DNA from: Croceibacterium selenioxidans
GTDB taxonomy: Bacteria; Pseudomonadota; Alphaproteobacteria; Sphingomonadales; Sphingomonadaceae
Direction: 5' to 3'
NCBI RefSeq assembly: GCF_018599195.1
Contig: NZ_JAHFVK010000001.1
Location: 992,001 to 1,056,000, forward strand
Length of the DNA stretch: 64,000 bases
Shown: positions 8,931-18,141 of the stretch, piece after piece
How the letters are laid out: every line of letters begins with the position of its first letter
How positions within the stretch are numbered: the stretch's first letter is position 1
Translations under genes and position numbers: made by a program
Notes under the pieces: generated by a model
What the model saw: the letters and a program-made list of their open reading frames with translations, nothing else
What the model was told of the DNA's origin: nothing
Database searches by the model: none

Positions 8931-9479
8931 TCAGCGCAGGCGCCGGACTGGTACAGGTTCCTGACCATCGATACGCATGAGATAGCCTCCCATGGCGCCG
9001 CGCTCGATTTCGATCGATTGCCCGCGTTTCGGGGGGCGGAAGCTGAACGCAACACCATCGGTAAAGAGCCACTGCGCCCCGTCTGAAAGGGTGACCAGAT
9101 AGATCCCAGGTTCACGCTGCGCGGCCGCAGTTACGGTAGCAGTGACCTGCTTTTCAGAAGGGGCTACGGGCGTGAAACGTTCTTCGCGCCGCTTTACGCT
9201 CTCGAAGCCAAAGCCTTGGGGGCCGGCCTGGGCAGGCGGCGCTCCAGCACCTACCCCCGCTCTCGTAGTGGGAGGTGGCATGGGAACGCTTGGGTCGACA
9301 TTGCGAATGTTGTTATCGTAGCAAGCCAGACGGGCGCTGGGATCGCCGATTTTCGAGCATTCGACCATGATGCTGGCCGCTGTACGCTGGTCAATCTGGG
9401 CCGAGGCAGGACCGCTTGCGACGGCCAGCGATCCAGCCGCAGCGGCCATGATCGTTGCGCGGTACCCGATGATCGACAT
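8931..9479 (-). CDS. Exported protein with C...RLACYD motif, function unknown
   Basis: This 182-residue protein has a signal peptide (cleavage after ASA near residue 27). The ATG at 9479 is preceded by GAGGGGAG. After the signal is a Cys41...RLACYD (50-55) motif. A similar motif occurs at the N-terminus of type VI secretion accessory proteins of the TagO/VasI kind and in other small envelope proteins, but no secretion genes are nearby. A Pro/Ala-rich linker (about 65-90) leads to a C-terminal beta-rich domain with QWLFTDG and ending RIDGQEPVPVRRLR. It faces the MarR-type gene with the two stop codons almost touching. I do not assign a function. Confidence 0.65.
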   Translation of the reverse strand: MSIIGYRATIMAAAAGSLAVASGPASAQIDQRTAASIMVECSKIGDPSARLACYDNNIRNVDPSVPMPPPTTRAGVGAGAPPAQAGPQGFGFESVKRREERFTPVAPSEKQVTATVTAAAQREPGIYLVTLSDGAQWLFTDGVAFSFRPPKRGQSIEIERGAMGGYLMRIDGQEPVPVRRLR

Positions 9480-9567
9480 TGAAACTCCCCTCTCGTTCTC
9501 TGGCCGCTTAGTGGCGGGAACCCGGATAGCGTGCAATAGGCTTGCGTCCGTCAGAACGGGGAAAACC

Positions 9568-10659
9568 TCAATCGAGGGGCTCATCTGAACTCAGTACCCC
9601 TCGTTCAAGCTGGTCATCCTCCATGGACTTGAACAGCGCGCTGATGTTGCCTTCGCCGAAGCCTTCATCACCCTTGCGCTGGATGAATTCAAAGAACACA
9701 GGGCCGATCATCAGACGGCTGAAGATCTGCATCAAGAGTTTCGGGTTGCCGCCCTCCGTCGTTCCATCGACCAGGATGCCGCGCTTCCGAAGATCATCGA
9801 CCGGTTCGCCGTGGCCAGGCAGGCGTCCGTCGAGCTGGCGATAGTAGGCCTCTGGAGGGGGAGGGGCAAACCCCATGCCGCGCAACGAAAGGTTGTCGAG
9901 CGAGGCATAGAGGTCGTCACTGGCCAGGGCGATATGCTGGATACCTTCGCCATTGTAGGCGCGAAGATACTCGGCAATTTGCCCTTTGCCGCCGGCACCC
10001 CCTTCTTCGTTGAGGGGAATCCGAATCCTGCCGTCGGGCGCCATCATTACCTTGGTATTGAGCCCGGAATATTCCCCGGTCACGTCGAACTGTCGGAACT
10101 CGCGGAAGCCGAAAATGCGAGAGTAGAAATCCTCCCAGTGGGCTGCCCTGCCACCATAGACGTTGTGAGTAAGATGATCGATGGTGTGGAAGCCGGCGCC
10201 TACAGGATAACGCTCGACGCCATCCAGATAGATGAAATCGATGTCGTAGATATTGAGGTCATCCTCGTAGCGGTCGATGAGGTAGATCAACGATCGCCCT
10301 ATGCCTCGGATGGCGGGGATATTGAGTTCCATCGCTCCGGTTTTGACTTCGGCCGGTTCGGCCCCGCGTTCGATCGCCAGGCTAAAGGCTCGACCCGCGT
10401 CTCGCACTCGGAAACCCATTCCACATGCGGAGGGGCCATGTTCTGCGGCAAAGTAGGCGGCGGGACTGCGCGGCTCATAGTTCGCGATCAGGTTGATGTG
10501 CCCCTGGCGCCAGAGCTGTACGTCTTTGCTGCGGTGCCGGGCGACCTGGCTAAAGCCCATGCGTTCGAACGCGGGCTCTAACACGCCTTTCTGCGGAGCC
10601 GAAAACTCGAGGAATTCGAACCCGTCGAGTCCCAGCGGATTATCGAAAAGATCTGACAT
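9568..10659 (-). CDS. hpd: 4-hydroxyphenylpyruvate dioxygenase
   Basis: The 363-residue enzyme converts 4-hydroxyphenylpyruvate to homogentisate in tyrosine degradation. The three iron ligands expected for the family are visible: His162 in [11 protein letters not shown], His242 in GIQHIALAS, and Glu324 in FFEFIQRKG. The C-terminal [15 protein letters not shown] segment of the family is present. The start is put at ATG 10659 (MSDLFDN). An upstream TTG start would add 12 residues, and the ribosome site is weak for both. No homogentisate dioxygenase or other tyrosine-pathway gene is adjacent. A palindrome at 10660-10675 directly abuts the start codon and may regulate the gene. Confidence 0.95.
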   Translation of the reverse strand: MSDLFDNPLGLDGFEFLEFSAPQKGVLEPAFERMGFSQVARHRSKDVQLWRQGHINLIANYEPRSPAAYFAAEHGPSACGMGFRVRDAGRAFSLAIERGAEPAEVKTGAMELNIPAIRGIGRSLIYLIDRYEDDLNIYDIDFIYLDGVERYPVGAGFHTIDHLTHNVYGGRAAHWEDFYSRIFGFREFRQFDVTGEYSGLNTKVMMAPDGRIRIPLNEEGGAGGKGQIAEYLRAYNGEGIQHIALASDDLYASLDNLSLRGMGFAPPPPEAYYRQLDGRLPGHGEPVDDLRKRGILVDGTTEGGNPKLLMQIFSRLMIGPVFFEFIQRKGDEGFGEGNISALFKSMEDDQLERGVLSSDEPLD

Positions 10660-10675
10660 GGTTACGGTTGTAACC
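10660..10675. promoter_or_regulatory. Palindrome abutting the hpd start codon
   Basis: GGTTAC and GTAACC are perfect 6-base arms around GGTT, placed immediately upstream of the hpd ATG where the ribosome site should be. A protein bound here, or the hairpin in the mRNA, would block initiation. The identity of any regulator is unknown. Confidence 0.35.
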
Positions 10676-10785
10676 GCTTCGGTGGTCACAAGCAATCATG
10701 GGCGATAGCGGGGGCATCTGCGGATAACTCGAGGAATAAGACGAAAGCGCTTGAAATGCGGAGGGGACTGTGATTCTCTCAAATC

Positions 10786-11115
10786 ATGAATCCGGTGGTA
10801 ACCAAGCGCGAAGTTGTCAGGGAAAAGATTGCCCGGTTCGGTGCGTTGGGTGTTCTGCTTCTGCTCGGGGGACTGACGTTCGTTGGCCCTTATGGCGTTC
10901 TGGCCTGGGGTGAAAATCTCGCTCTGCTGCAGCAAAGACAAGAACGAATCTCAAAGCTGAAGGCCGAGAAGGACGAGCTTGAGAACCTGGTGGATCGGCT
11001 AGATCCCAACCACGTCGACCCGGATCTGGCGACCGAATTGCTGCGCAAGAATCTGAATGTTGCGCATCCTGACGAATATGTCATCGAACTCGACAAGGCG
11101 CAGCAGGCGCACTGA
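10786..11115 (+). CDS. ftsB: FtsB/DivIC-family septum formation initiator
   Basis: This 109-residue bitopic membrane protein has a short cytoplasmic tail, one transmembrane helix at about 19-36, then a coiled coil at about 43-72 rich in Leu, Lys and Glu, then a small C-terminal region with LRKNLNVAHPDEYVIEL. This is the FtsB/DivIC layout; FtsB bridges FtsL and FtsQ in the divisome. It lies just before pdhA-pdhB, an arrangement I recall from other sphingomonads, and is divergent from hpd. The gene symbol is by family; true FtsB function is inferred. Confidence 0.85.
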   Translation: MNPVVTKREVVREKIARFGALGVLLLLGGLTFVGPYGVLAWGENLALLQQRQERISKLKAEKDELENLVDRLDPNHVDPDLATELLRKNLNVAHPDEYVIELDKAQQAH

Positions 11116-11235
11116 GGCGCCTGGTCCTCGGCAACCGCAAAAATAGCGACAATCGGGGCGTTGCCAGCGACGCGATCTATTGCCTATAGGCGAGGCTCAT
11201 CCTGCGTCATCGTGGCGCCATCAGGGGAAGAGGCC

Positions 11236-12354
11236 TTGGCACGAGCCGCCAGTTCAAGTTCCGGCAAGACCAAGCGGGCGCCGGCAAAGAAACCCGCTGC
11301 ACAAGCCACTGCAAGTGCCGGAAAGTCGGGCGATAATTTTGCCCTGCACAGCCTTCAGGAGGCGTTTCAGCAGGATCCGCGCTTTGACGCGACTGCAGAG
11401 GAGTTGCTGACGTTCTATGAGCGGATGCTTCTGATCCGCCGCTTCGAGGAAAAGGCAGGCCAGCTCTATGGTCTCGGCCTGATCGGCGGCTTCTGCCACC
11501 TCTATATCGGTCAGGAAGCGGTGGCCGTTGGCCTGCAGGATGCGCTGCAAGGCGGCAAGGACAGCGTCATCACCGGCTATCGCGATCATGGACACATGCT
11601 CGCTTACGGCATCGATCCCAAGATCATCATGGCCGAACTGACCGGTCGCCAGGCTGGCATCAGCCACGGCAAGGGTGGTTCGATGCACATGTTCTCGACC
11701 GAGCACGCGTTCTACGGCGGGCACGGCATCGTGGGCGCCCAGGTGCCGCTTGGTGCCGGGCTGGCCTTTGCGCACAAGTATCGCGGTGATGGCGGGGTCT
11801 GCATGGCCTATTTTGGTGACGGTGCGGCCAACCAGGGGCAGGTCTATGAGACCTTCAACATGGCGAGCTTGTGGAAGCTGCCGATCGTCTTCGTCATCGA
11901 AAACAACCAGTACGCCATGGGCACCTCGGTCAAGCGCAGCTCTGCCGAAACCGAGTTCTATCGTCGTGGCACGGCGTTTCGCATTCCGGGCATGAAAGTG
12001 AACGGCATGGATGTGCTCGAGGTTCGCAAGGCCGCTGAAATCGCCGTTGCTCATGTACGCGACGGAAACGGGCCGGTGCTGATGGAACTCAACACTTATC
12101 GTTACCGCGGCCACTCGATGTCGGATCCGGCCAAGTACCGCACTCGCGAAGAAGTGCAGGGCGTGCGCGATCACAGCGATCCGATCGAGGGCGCCAAGGC
12201 TGAATTGATCAAGTTGGGCGTTGACGAAGACAAGCTGAAGGACCTCGACAAGCGAATCCGCGCTCAAGTTGCCGAAGCAGCCGATTTCGCGGAAAGCTCT
12301 CCCGAACCCGCTCCGAGCGAGCTTTATACCGACGTCCTGGTGGAGACGTACTGA
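11236..12354 (+). CDS. pdhA: Pyruvate dehydrogenase E1 component, alpha subunit
   Basis: E1-alpha decarboxylates pyruvate with thiamine diphosphate and, with PdhB, feeds acetyl groups to the E2 core. From the TTG at 11236 (preceded by AGGGGAAG) the protein has 372 residues; no ATG fits the N-terminus. Residues 1-35 are a low-complexity Ser/Lys/Ala tail. The thiamine-diphosphate motif GDGAANQ is at 194-200, followed by [10 protein letters not shown], and the phosphorylation-loop-like [13 protein letters not shown] is present. It ends 2 bases before pdhB, so the two are co-transcribed. An alternative TTG at 11161 would add 25 residues of unlikely character. Confidence 0.95.
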   Translation: MARAASSSSGKTKRAPAKKPAAQATASAGKSGDNFALHSLQEAFQQDPRFDATAEELLTFYERMLLIRRFEEKAGQLYGLGLIGGFCHLYIGQEAVAVGLQDALQGGKDSVITGYRDHGHMLAYGIDPKIIMAELTGRQAGISHGKGGSMHMFSTEHAFYGGHGIVGAQVPLGAGLAFAHKYRGDGGVCMAYFGDGAANQGQVYETFNMASLWKLPIVFVIENNQYAMGTSVKRSSAETEFYRRGTAFRIPGMKVNGMDVLEVRKAAEIAVAHVRDGNGPVLMELNTYRYRGHSMSDPAKYRTREEVQGVRDHSDPIEGAKAELIKLGVDEDKLKDLDKRIRAQVAEAADFAESSPEPAPSELYTDVLVETY

Positions 12355-12356
12355 CC

Positions 12357-13718
12357 ATGGCGATCGAGTTGAAAATGCCGGCCCTCTCACCGACCATGGA
12401 GGAGGGCACGCTATCCAAATGGCTGGTCAAGGAAGGCGATACGGTTTCCGCCGGTGACGTGCTTGCCGAGATCGAAACTGACAAGGCGACGATGGAATTC
12501 GAGTCAATTGACGAAGGAACCGTCGGAAAGATCCTCATCCCCGAAGGCACTGAAAACGTTGCTGTAGGGACCGTGATCGCGGTCTTGGCGGGAGAGGGGG
12601 AGGATGCGGCTGTCGCGACTTCAGCTCCCAGCGCCCCCGTGCCACAGGCAGACGCGCCTGTAGCTCCGGCGGCCGTGGACCGGCCAGTTGCCAAGTCTCA
12701 ACCCGCTGCCGATCCGGACATTCCGCCGGGCACCAACATCATCAAGCTGACTGTTCGCGAAGCGTTGCGCGATGCCATGGCGGAAGAAATGCGCCTGGAC
12801 GATCGGGTGTTCGTGATGGGCGAAGAAGTCGCTGAGTATCAGGGGGCCTACAAGGTCACTCAGGGACTGTTGGAGGAGTTCGGTCCTCAACGGGTGATCG
12901 ATACTCCGATCACCGAGTATGGCTTTGCCGGCATCGGTACGGGTGCCGCGATGGGGGGTCTGCGACCGGTGGTCGAATTCATGACCTTCAACTTCGCCAT
13001 GCAGGCGATCGACCACATCATCAACTCCGCCGCCAAGACCAATTACATGTCCGGCGGTCAGATGCGTTGTCCGATCGTGTTCCGCGGACCCAACGGTGCG
13101 GCGAGCCGCGTGGCCGCCCAGCACAGCCAGAACTTTGCTCCTTGGTACGCGAGCGTGCCAGGGCTGATCGTAATCGCTCCGTATGACTCCTCCGATGCCA
13201 AGGGCTTGATGAAAGCGGCAATCCGATGTGAGGATCCGGTCGTTTTCCTCGAGAACGAGCTTGTTTACGGGCGGAGTTTCGAGGTCGCTCAGCTTGACGA
13301 TCACGTCCTGCCGATTGGCAAGGCTCGCGTGGTTCGCGAAGGAAGTGACGTGACGATCGTTTCCTACTCGATTGCCGTTGGCCTGGCCCTCGAGGCAGCA
13401 GACGCTTTGGCTGCCGAGGGCATCGACGCCGAGGTGATCGACTTGCGCACCTTGCGCCCGCTCGACAAGGAAACGGTGTTGGCGAGCCTCGCCAAGACCA
13501 ATCGCCTGGTTGTCGCTGAAGAAGGCTGGCCCGGCTGCTCGATCGCTTCAGAGATCATCGCGATCTGCATGGAAGAAGGCTTCGACGACCTCGATGCCCC
13601 GGTCCTGCGCGTCTGCAACGAGGACGTGCCGCTACCTTACGCGGCGAACCTCGAAGCGATGGCGTTGATCAACGCAGACAAGATCGCTGCGGCGGTGCGG
13701 TCGATCGTTGGACGGTAG
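12357..13718 (+). CDS. pdhB: Pyruvate dehydrogenase E1 component, beta subunit, with N-terminal lipoyl domain
   Basis: This 453-residue protein starts with a complete lipoyl domain (about 1-80) whose [10 protein letters not shown] motif holds the lipoyl Lys43. An Ala/Pro-rich linker (about 85-120) leads to the transketolase-like E1-beta domain ([31 protein letters not shown], then RTLRPLD and the C-terminal fold). A lipoylated E1-beta is typical of alphaproteobacteria, where E1-beta shares lipoyl carriers with E2. The gene is 2 bases after pdhA. The E2 gene is not adjacent. A hairpin lies about 65 bases downstream. Confidence 0.96.
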   Translation: MAIELKMPALSPTMEEGTLSKWLVKEGDTVSAGDVLAEIETDKATMEFESIDEGTVGKILIPEGTENVAVGTVIAVLAGEGEDAAVATSAPSAPVPQADAPVAPAAVDRPVAKSQPAADPDIPPGTNIIKLTVREALRDAMAEEMRLDDRVFVMGEEVAEYQGAYKVTQGLLEEFGPQRVIDTPITEYGFAGIGTGAAMGGLRPVVEFMTFNFAMQAIDHIINSAAKTNYMSGGQMRCPIVFRGPNGAASRVAAQHSQNFAPWYASVPGLIVIAPYDSSDAKGLMKAAIRCEDPVVFLENELVYGRSFEVAQLDDHVLPIGKARVVREGSDVTIVSYSIAVGLALEAADALAAEGIDAEVIDLRTLRPLDKETVLASLAKTNRLVVAEEGWPGCSIASEIIAICMEEGFDDLDAPVLRVCNEDVPLPYAANLEAMALINADKIAAAVRSIVGR

Positions 13719-13784
13719 GCTACCGAGTTTCGCGCTCAGAGAGCGTGAGACATAGCGGCCAAATGGTGGCTGGTTTGTAGACTG

Positions 13785-13815
13785 CACGGCCTCTCCCGGT
13801 TGGAGAGAGGCCGTG
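13785..13815. terminator. Bidirectional terminator-like hairpin between pdhB and the Tad module
   Basis: An 11-base-pair perfect stem (CACGGCCTCTC at 13785-13795 with its complement at 13805-13815) has a 9-base loop. It lies between the convergent pdhB and TadE-like genes. Neither side has a good T-tract, so it may act with Rho or only stabilise 3' ends. Confidence 0.6.
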
Positions 13816-13821
13816 TCGGGC

Positions 13822-14523
13822 TCAGAACGTTGAGTCCAACTTGTCACACGTTGAAGCACTGGCTTCTGGCTCGGTGTTATAGATTTGAGTCAAATCGCGA
13901 TCGTCGCGAACGTAAAAAGCGGCCTCGCGGCGGATGCGGATTTTCCCCAGCACCCATTCGCCAAAAATCGGATGGTAGTCGTAGCTGACTTCGGCGAACA
14001 TGACGGCTGATTTGGCTTCGGCCTGAACGCGTGTGCTGCCTGTCCCCATTCCCTGAAATCCGCCCGTCCCGGTCTCCGGCTGCGTGGCTCCTTCAACCCC
14101 GTACTTCGAGGCGACGTTTAGCTTACCCTTGCAACGTTGCCACGCAATCGTTTGGAGGCCGGCATCGGTTTGTTGCAGGCTCGATACGATAATTCGTCCG
14201 TGTTCCAGGATTTCCAGGCTGTTGCCAGCTTGGATGCGGGCGCCGAGAAGCGCGTCGTTGATATCGACCTCCCGCAACTGAGGGAGGCTGAGCGGAACCG
14301 ATTGCTTGGCGCGCGATAGGTTGTCCGCAACGGTCATCGCGATCTGGCTAACTCGCATATTGGCAATTGCTAGGCCCGCGACTTCGACTCCGGTAAATCC
14401 CAACGCCATAAGGAGAGGCAGAGAGAACGCGAACTCGATAAGGGCCACGCCGCTTCGATCGCCTTTCAGGCGAGATAGAAGCGCGGGCAATCGGTATCGT
14501 GCCGTTCCTACTTTGGCGGACAT
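13822..14523 (-). CDS. TadE-like pilus assembly protein (module 1, second TadE)
   Basis: A 233-residue protein with the TadE signature GVALIEFAFSLPLL at 25-38: a prepilin-like hydrophobic helix with the conserved Glu and Pro. TadE-class proteins are minor pseudopilins of Flp/Tad pili. It overlaps the preceding TadE-like gene by 16 bases and is the last gene of the TadG-TadE-TadE module. The extracytoplasmic part shares the elements GRII-SSLQ and I-WQRC with the protein at 17479-18141, showing the two are paralogues. The C-terminus carries a lone Cys. No prepilin peptidase, ATPase or Flp pilin gene is in the window. Confidence 0.8.
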   Translation of the reverse strand: MSAKVGTARYRLPALLSRLKGDRSGVALIEFAFSLPLLMALGFTGVEVAGLAIANMRVSQIAMTVADNLSRAKQSVPLSLPQLREVDINDALLGARIQAGNSLEILEHGRIIVSSLQQTDAGLQTIAWQRCKGKLNVASKYGVEGATQPETGTGGFQGMGTGSTRVQAEAKSAVMFAEVSYDYHPIFGEWVLGKIRIRREAAFYVRDDRDLTQIYNTEPEASASTCDKLDSTF

Positions 14524-15140
14524 ATCTGGACTCCCACCCTGGCCGCCTGAGCGGAAAATGGTTGATTGCGAAGATATGTCGATGCCTCGATCGTGTGTTC
14601 CTGCTTTTCACCGAGCAGCGCCCACAGCGGGAAGATGCGCACGTAGGTCACCTGGGCACTGATCGAGAGGACATCCTGAGCACCGCCGCGACCGGCAAGC
14701 CCGACGTCGGTGTCATAAGTTTGGTTGTTGTTCCGATCGACGTAGCACTCGTCGGTGTCCCACTTCTTGTTTTTGTTAGTATCTGTGAAGTCTTCGGGCA
14801 GCTCAATGTCATTATAGTTTGCGTAATAGTTCGGATTGAACGTGAAGGTGATGTCAGTTGAGGCGTCTCCCACCGGAATTACGGACTCGACCTGGTCGTT
14901 CACGCGTTGCTTGATCTTGTCCCATTCGGTGTTTTCAAGCGACGCAGTACGCGCCCCTTCTTCCACAGCGCCCTGCAGAACGGCCTTTGCGTAGACAAGG
15001 AACCCAAGGTCAAAGATCGCCATGAGCAGCATCAGGAAAATCGGGGCGACGATAGCGAATTCCACGATCGTCGAGCCGGATTCATCTGACCGGAGGCGCA
15101 AGTGTCTCGCGCGGTATAGCCTTGACTGGCGCTCGCTCAT
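14508..15140 (-). CDS. TadE-like pilus assembly protein with calcium-loop motifs (module 1, first TadE)
   Basis: This 210-residue TadE-family protein has the signature helix STIVEFAIVAPIFLMLL at 23-39. Unusually, its outer domain carries two 12-residue stretches spaced like EF-hand/dockerin calcium loops: D120-x-N-x-N...D128...E131 and D135-x-N-x-N...D143. The ATG overlaps the upstream TadG stop as ATGA, implying translational coupling. The C-terminus (STYLRNQPF) matches the paralogue at 18138-18743 (KTILRNQPF). Role inferred: minor pseudopilin or surface component stabilised by calcium. Confidence 0.8.
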   Translation of the reverse strand: MSERQSRLYRARHLRLRSDESGSTIVEFAIVAPIFLMLLMAIFDLGFLVYAKAVLQGAVEEGARTASLENTEWDKIKQRVNDQVESVIPVGDASTDITFTFNPNYYANYNDIELPEDFTDTNKNKKWDTDECYVDRNNNQTYDTDVGLAGRGGAQDVLSISAQVTYVRIFPLWALLGEKQEHTIEASTYLRNQPFSAQAARVGVQICPPK

Positions 15141-17227
15141 TGGACGAGCCTCAGATCGGCGATCTGCTTCGCGATGTCGGTGAAAGCCTTTTCAAGATCT
15201 TCCTTTTTGTCCGCCTGAAGGGCACGGCCGGTATCGGCGCAGGCGGAGAGGTTGCCTTCGACGGAAGTTCCGAAGGCGATGGCCCAGATGTTGACCTTCG
15301 ATCGCATCGCGTCACACAGGGCCTGGAAACGGAGGGCGTGCAGCTCTGCAGGCTGTTTGCCGGTGGTACCCGTGATGCGCTTGGCCATGTCCTCTACGCT
15401 GTAGGCGGTGTACGAATTCCCGCGCGAGACCGGCACACCATCAGTCAGGAAGATGATATATCTGTCGATCTGACCACCGTTCGGCCCGGTAAGATTCCGG
15501 CTGGCGAACATCCCTTGCGGCGAGATCATGCGCAGGCCCCAGACCATGCCGACATCGAGGTAGGTATAACCTCCCGGTTGGAGGGAATCGATGTAGGTCC
15601 CGAACTCGGTTTCGGTCATCGGGTTGAGATTGCGCATCTTTGCCGTCGGGCAAGAATAATCCAGGTTGCTCCGGGTAGCGCTGATATTGGTGTTAGTCAC
15701 AGCCGCACTACTGCTTCTGTAATAGGTCAGGTCCAGCAGCGAAGGCCGCCACCGCAGCTCGTTCGAGGTACCGCCCGAAATGAAATCCAGATCGAGTGCT
15801 CCCGACGGTATTGGCGCGAAACTGGTCGCCGGGACCGTGTTGCGCTCTTCGAGACAGCCGTCCCACTTTGAACTTGCCGCGGTGGTGAGCCCGGTTTGAT
15901 AAGGAAGCTGAGCTAGCTCCACCAAGTCGAGCTTGCCATCGTTGCCGGTGGCTGCGTACTCTTCCTCGGTGAGCGTATATTCCGGATCGACGATCGCGGT
16001 ATTGTAATTGATCGAATTGCCATTCTTGAAGTTGGCAACCGAATAGGTGGTTGGCTCGTAGCTCCAATGACGGAACTGATAGCCTTTTTGTTTGATATAT
16101 TTCTTCTGTATGACCCTTCGGGTACACTTCTTGCTGCCATTTGACCATGTCGGCGAAACACGTTCGAAGGTTGTTTTTGTATACGAGGTTCCTGTGGTCG
16201 GCGCACTGGTTTGGAGAGTCTCCGTGCCTGCGTCAGACCCCTTCTGGTAAAGGACCGATGAGCCGCCCGATAACAGCGTGACAGAGCCAAAGTTCGAATT
16301 CTTGGCATAGTTGGTGCAGTTGCTGTTGCTGATGTCGGTCCCGCCATTCGTCACAGCCTTGAACGGCTTCTTTGAATCGGCCGAGCCGCTGTCATAGGTC
16401 TGTTCGAAGATCGTGACCGAAGCGGTGCGATCCGGAACCCACTGGACTACGTTGGTAAAGACAGCGACGCGCGATTGAACGACCATCGAGTCGTTAAGGT
16501 AGCTCAGCGGCAGTTGTCCCTTGGTCTGATCGGGCGTGCTGCTGAACAGATCCGCGCCGTTGACCGCTTGGTCATAGGGTACGAAGCCGTAGCGGATCTG
16601 CGAGGTCGTATTTCCCGCCATTTCCTTCTTAAGGGTGGCATAGAACGTCTTGGCGGCCGCCTTCAACGAGTCGATCTTTCGTTCGTCGCCGCTTCCACAC
16701 TTGCCTTCCGGACAGTCGTTCATTGAACCAGTCACGTCGAGCACCATCACGATGTCGATGTTAGGAACCTGGATGTCCGCACTGCAGGTCACCGATAGGT
16801 TTGCCGGGCCGGCGCCGAACATTCCCATGACGGCCATGGGTATGGAGGTGGTGGCGGTTCCGCTCACCTTACCCTTGGCATCGGCGCTAGTAAGGAAGGT
16901 CGTCCCGGTGGCGGCGTAGTCGGCTTCCTGGAAGTTGAAGTTGAACATTGACCGGGCGCGGCCTTTAGCTGCGTCGGTGTAGGTTGTCGTCGACATGGCC
17001 TTGCGACCGGCGAGCACAGCGGAGTCGCATGCCGCCTGCACGCGGCTCTTGGTGAGGTATATCCGGCTGATGTCGACGGCGCCGCCTATTACAGCAAGCA
17101 TGGGAAGCGTGGCCGCAGCGGTCAGGGCCATGACGTTGCCCGTTTCGCTGCGCAGCAGCCGGCGAAGCACGCCACTGCTGCTGTTTGCGCACGAATTCCG
17201 TGATGCGTATTGCTTGGCATCAAGCAT
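15137..17227 (-). CDS. TadG-like protein with von Willebrand factor A domain (module 1)
   Basis: This 696-residue protein opens with the TadG-type N-terminus: a basic tail, SETGNVMALTAAATLPML and a transmembrane helix at about 32-53, then VDISRIYLTKSRVQAACDSA. A von Willebrand A domain starts near 155 with a metal-site motif DVTGS at 164-168 and later FLTDG. A large Ser/Thr-rich insertion splits the domain, as is common in this family. The N-terminal 170 residues align without gaps with the paralogue at 18743-20827. TadG-like proteins anchor or tip Flp/Tad pili and can mediate adhesion. The function of this copy is inferred. Confidence 0.85.
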   Translation of the reverse strand: MLDAKQYASRNSCANSSSGVLRRLLRSETGNVMALTAAATLPMLAVIGGAVDISRIYLTKSRVQAACDSAVLAGRKAMSTTTYTDAAKGRARSMFNFNFQEADYAATGTTFLTSADAKGKVSGTATTSIPMAVMGMFGAGPANLSVTCSADIQVPNIDIVMVLDVTGSMNDCPEGKCGSGDERKIDSLKAAAKTFYATLKKEMAGNTTSQIRYGFVPYDQAVNGADLFSSTPDQTKGQLPLSYLNDSMVVQSRVAVFTNVVQWVPDRTASVTIFEQTYDSGSADSKKPFKAVTNGGTDISNSNCTNYAKNSNFGSVTLLSGGSSVLYQKGSDAGTETLQTSAPTTGTSYTKTTFERVSPTWSNGSKKCTRRVIQKKYIKQKGYQFRHWSYEPTTYSVANFKNGNSINYNTAIVDPEYTLTEEEYAATGNDGKLDLVELAQLPYQTGLTTAASSKWDGCLEERNTVPATSFAPIPSGALDLDFISGGTSNELRWRPSLLDLTYYRSSSAAVTNTNISATRSNLDYSCPTAKMRNLNPMTETEFGTYIDSLQPGGYTYLDVGMVWGLRMISPQGMFASRNLTGPNGGQIDRYIIFLTDGVPVSRGNSYTAYSVEDMAKRITGTTGKQPAELHALRFQALCDAMRSKVNIWAIAFGTSVEGNLSACADTGRALQADKKEDLEKAFTDIAKQIADLRLVQ

Positions 17228-17478
17228 GGAATTGACCCCGAATAACTCGACCCAATTCCAGCCATTACAATTTTACGGTGACCGGACCCTCAAGGAGAAG
17301 GGTTAATGAGGAGTTACCATCAGGGCGGACTCCGCACCGCGTTATCGCGATAGCGGATGTCCGATCGCGGTCAAATCATTTTGCCAACGATATCAGATAG
17401 TCGCCGCCGAACTTACGTCCGCCTGCCGAAGCCCGAAGAGCCCGGCAAGGCCATAAGTCATGTCTGTTCCAGCTTCGC

Positions 17479-18141
17479 TCAGGAGCAATTCGAGACTTCG
17501 TTTTTACCGGAGTTGTCAACCCGACTAAGGTCGCGGCTATCCCTGATGTTGAAGGCGGCGTAGTCTGTGATCTTCCCAAGGGGGAGGCCGATGAAAGGCA
17601 CCAACGGCTCGTACTCGTAGGCGATTTCCACCACCATCACAGCGGTGCCGGGCGCGGCCGTGACCTGATCTCCCGCCGGCCCCATGCCGGAGATACCCAC
17701 ATTGCCTTCGTCCCCGTAGGACGATGGGTGGGCCAAACTTCCAAAGCAGCGCTGCCAAGAAATCATCTGCTGGTCGTCCTCATTGCGCTGCAAACTGGAG
17801 AGGATGATCCGGCCATTGCCCTCGAGGTCGAGTTGCCCGGCCTCTAGATCCGCGCCGATAAACACGTCGTTGATCTCGGCTTCGCTGATCGGCCTGTTGC
17901 TGAGTATGCTTTGGGTGCCGATGCGCGAGGCATTGTCGGCCACCAAGGCAGCAATCTCGCCAATCCGCTTGGTTGCGATCACATAGTTCGCGAGTTCGAG
18001 ACCCGAGCTCATCAAGACCAGGAGAATGGGCAGGGTTACGGCGAACTCGACAAAAGCGAGGCCTCGCTGGTCAAGCCGGAGCCCGCGGACGAGTTCCGCA
18101 GGGACGAGTTTGGTACGCAACGTCATCGCTCCGGTCCTCAT
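17479..18141 (-). CDS. TadE-like pilus assembly protein (module 2, second TadE)
   Basis: A 220-residue protein with a TadE helix at about 27-50 (LAFVEFAVTLPILLVLM). Its ATG overlaps the stop of the preceding TadE-like gene as ATGA. The outer domain contains GRIILSSLQ and ISWQRC, matching the last gene of module 1, so it holds the same position in the duplicated module. It ends with a Cys-Ser tail (NEVSNCS). Envelope-located, role inferred as minor pseudopilin. The 251 bases between its stop and the TadG start of module 1 contain no gene. Confidence 0.8.
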   Translation of the reverse strand: MRTGAMTLRTKLVPAELVRGLRLDQRGLAFVEFAVTLPILLVLMSSGLELANYVIATKRIGEIAALVADNASRIGTQSILSNRPISEAEINDVFIGADLEAGQLDLEGNGRIILSSLQRNEDDQQMISWQRCFGSLAHPSSYGDEGNVGISGMGPAGDQVTAAPGTAVMVVEIAYEYEPLVPFIGLPLGKITDYAAFNIRDSRDLSRVDNSGKNEVSNCS

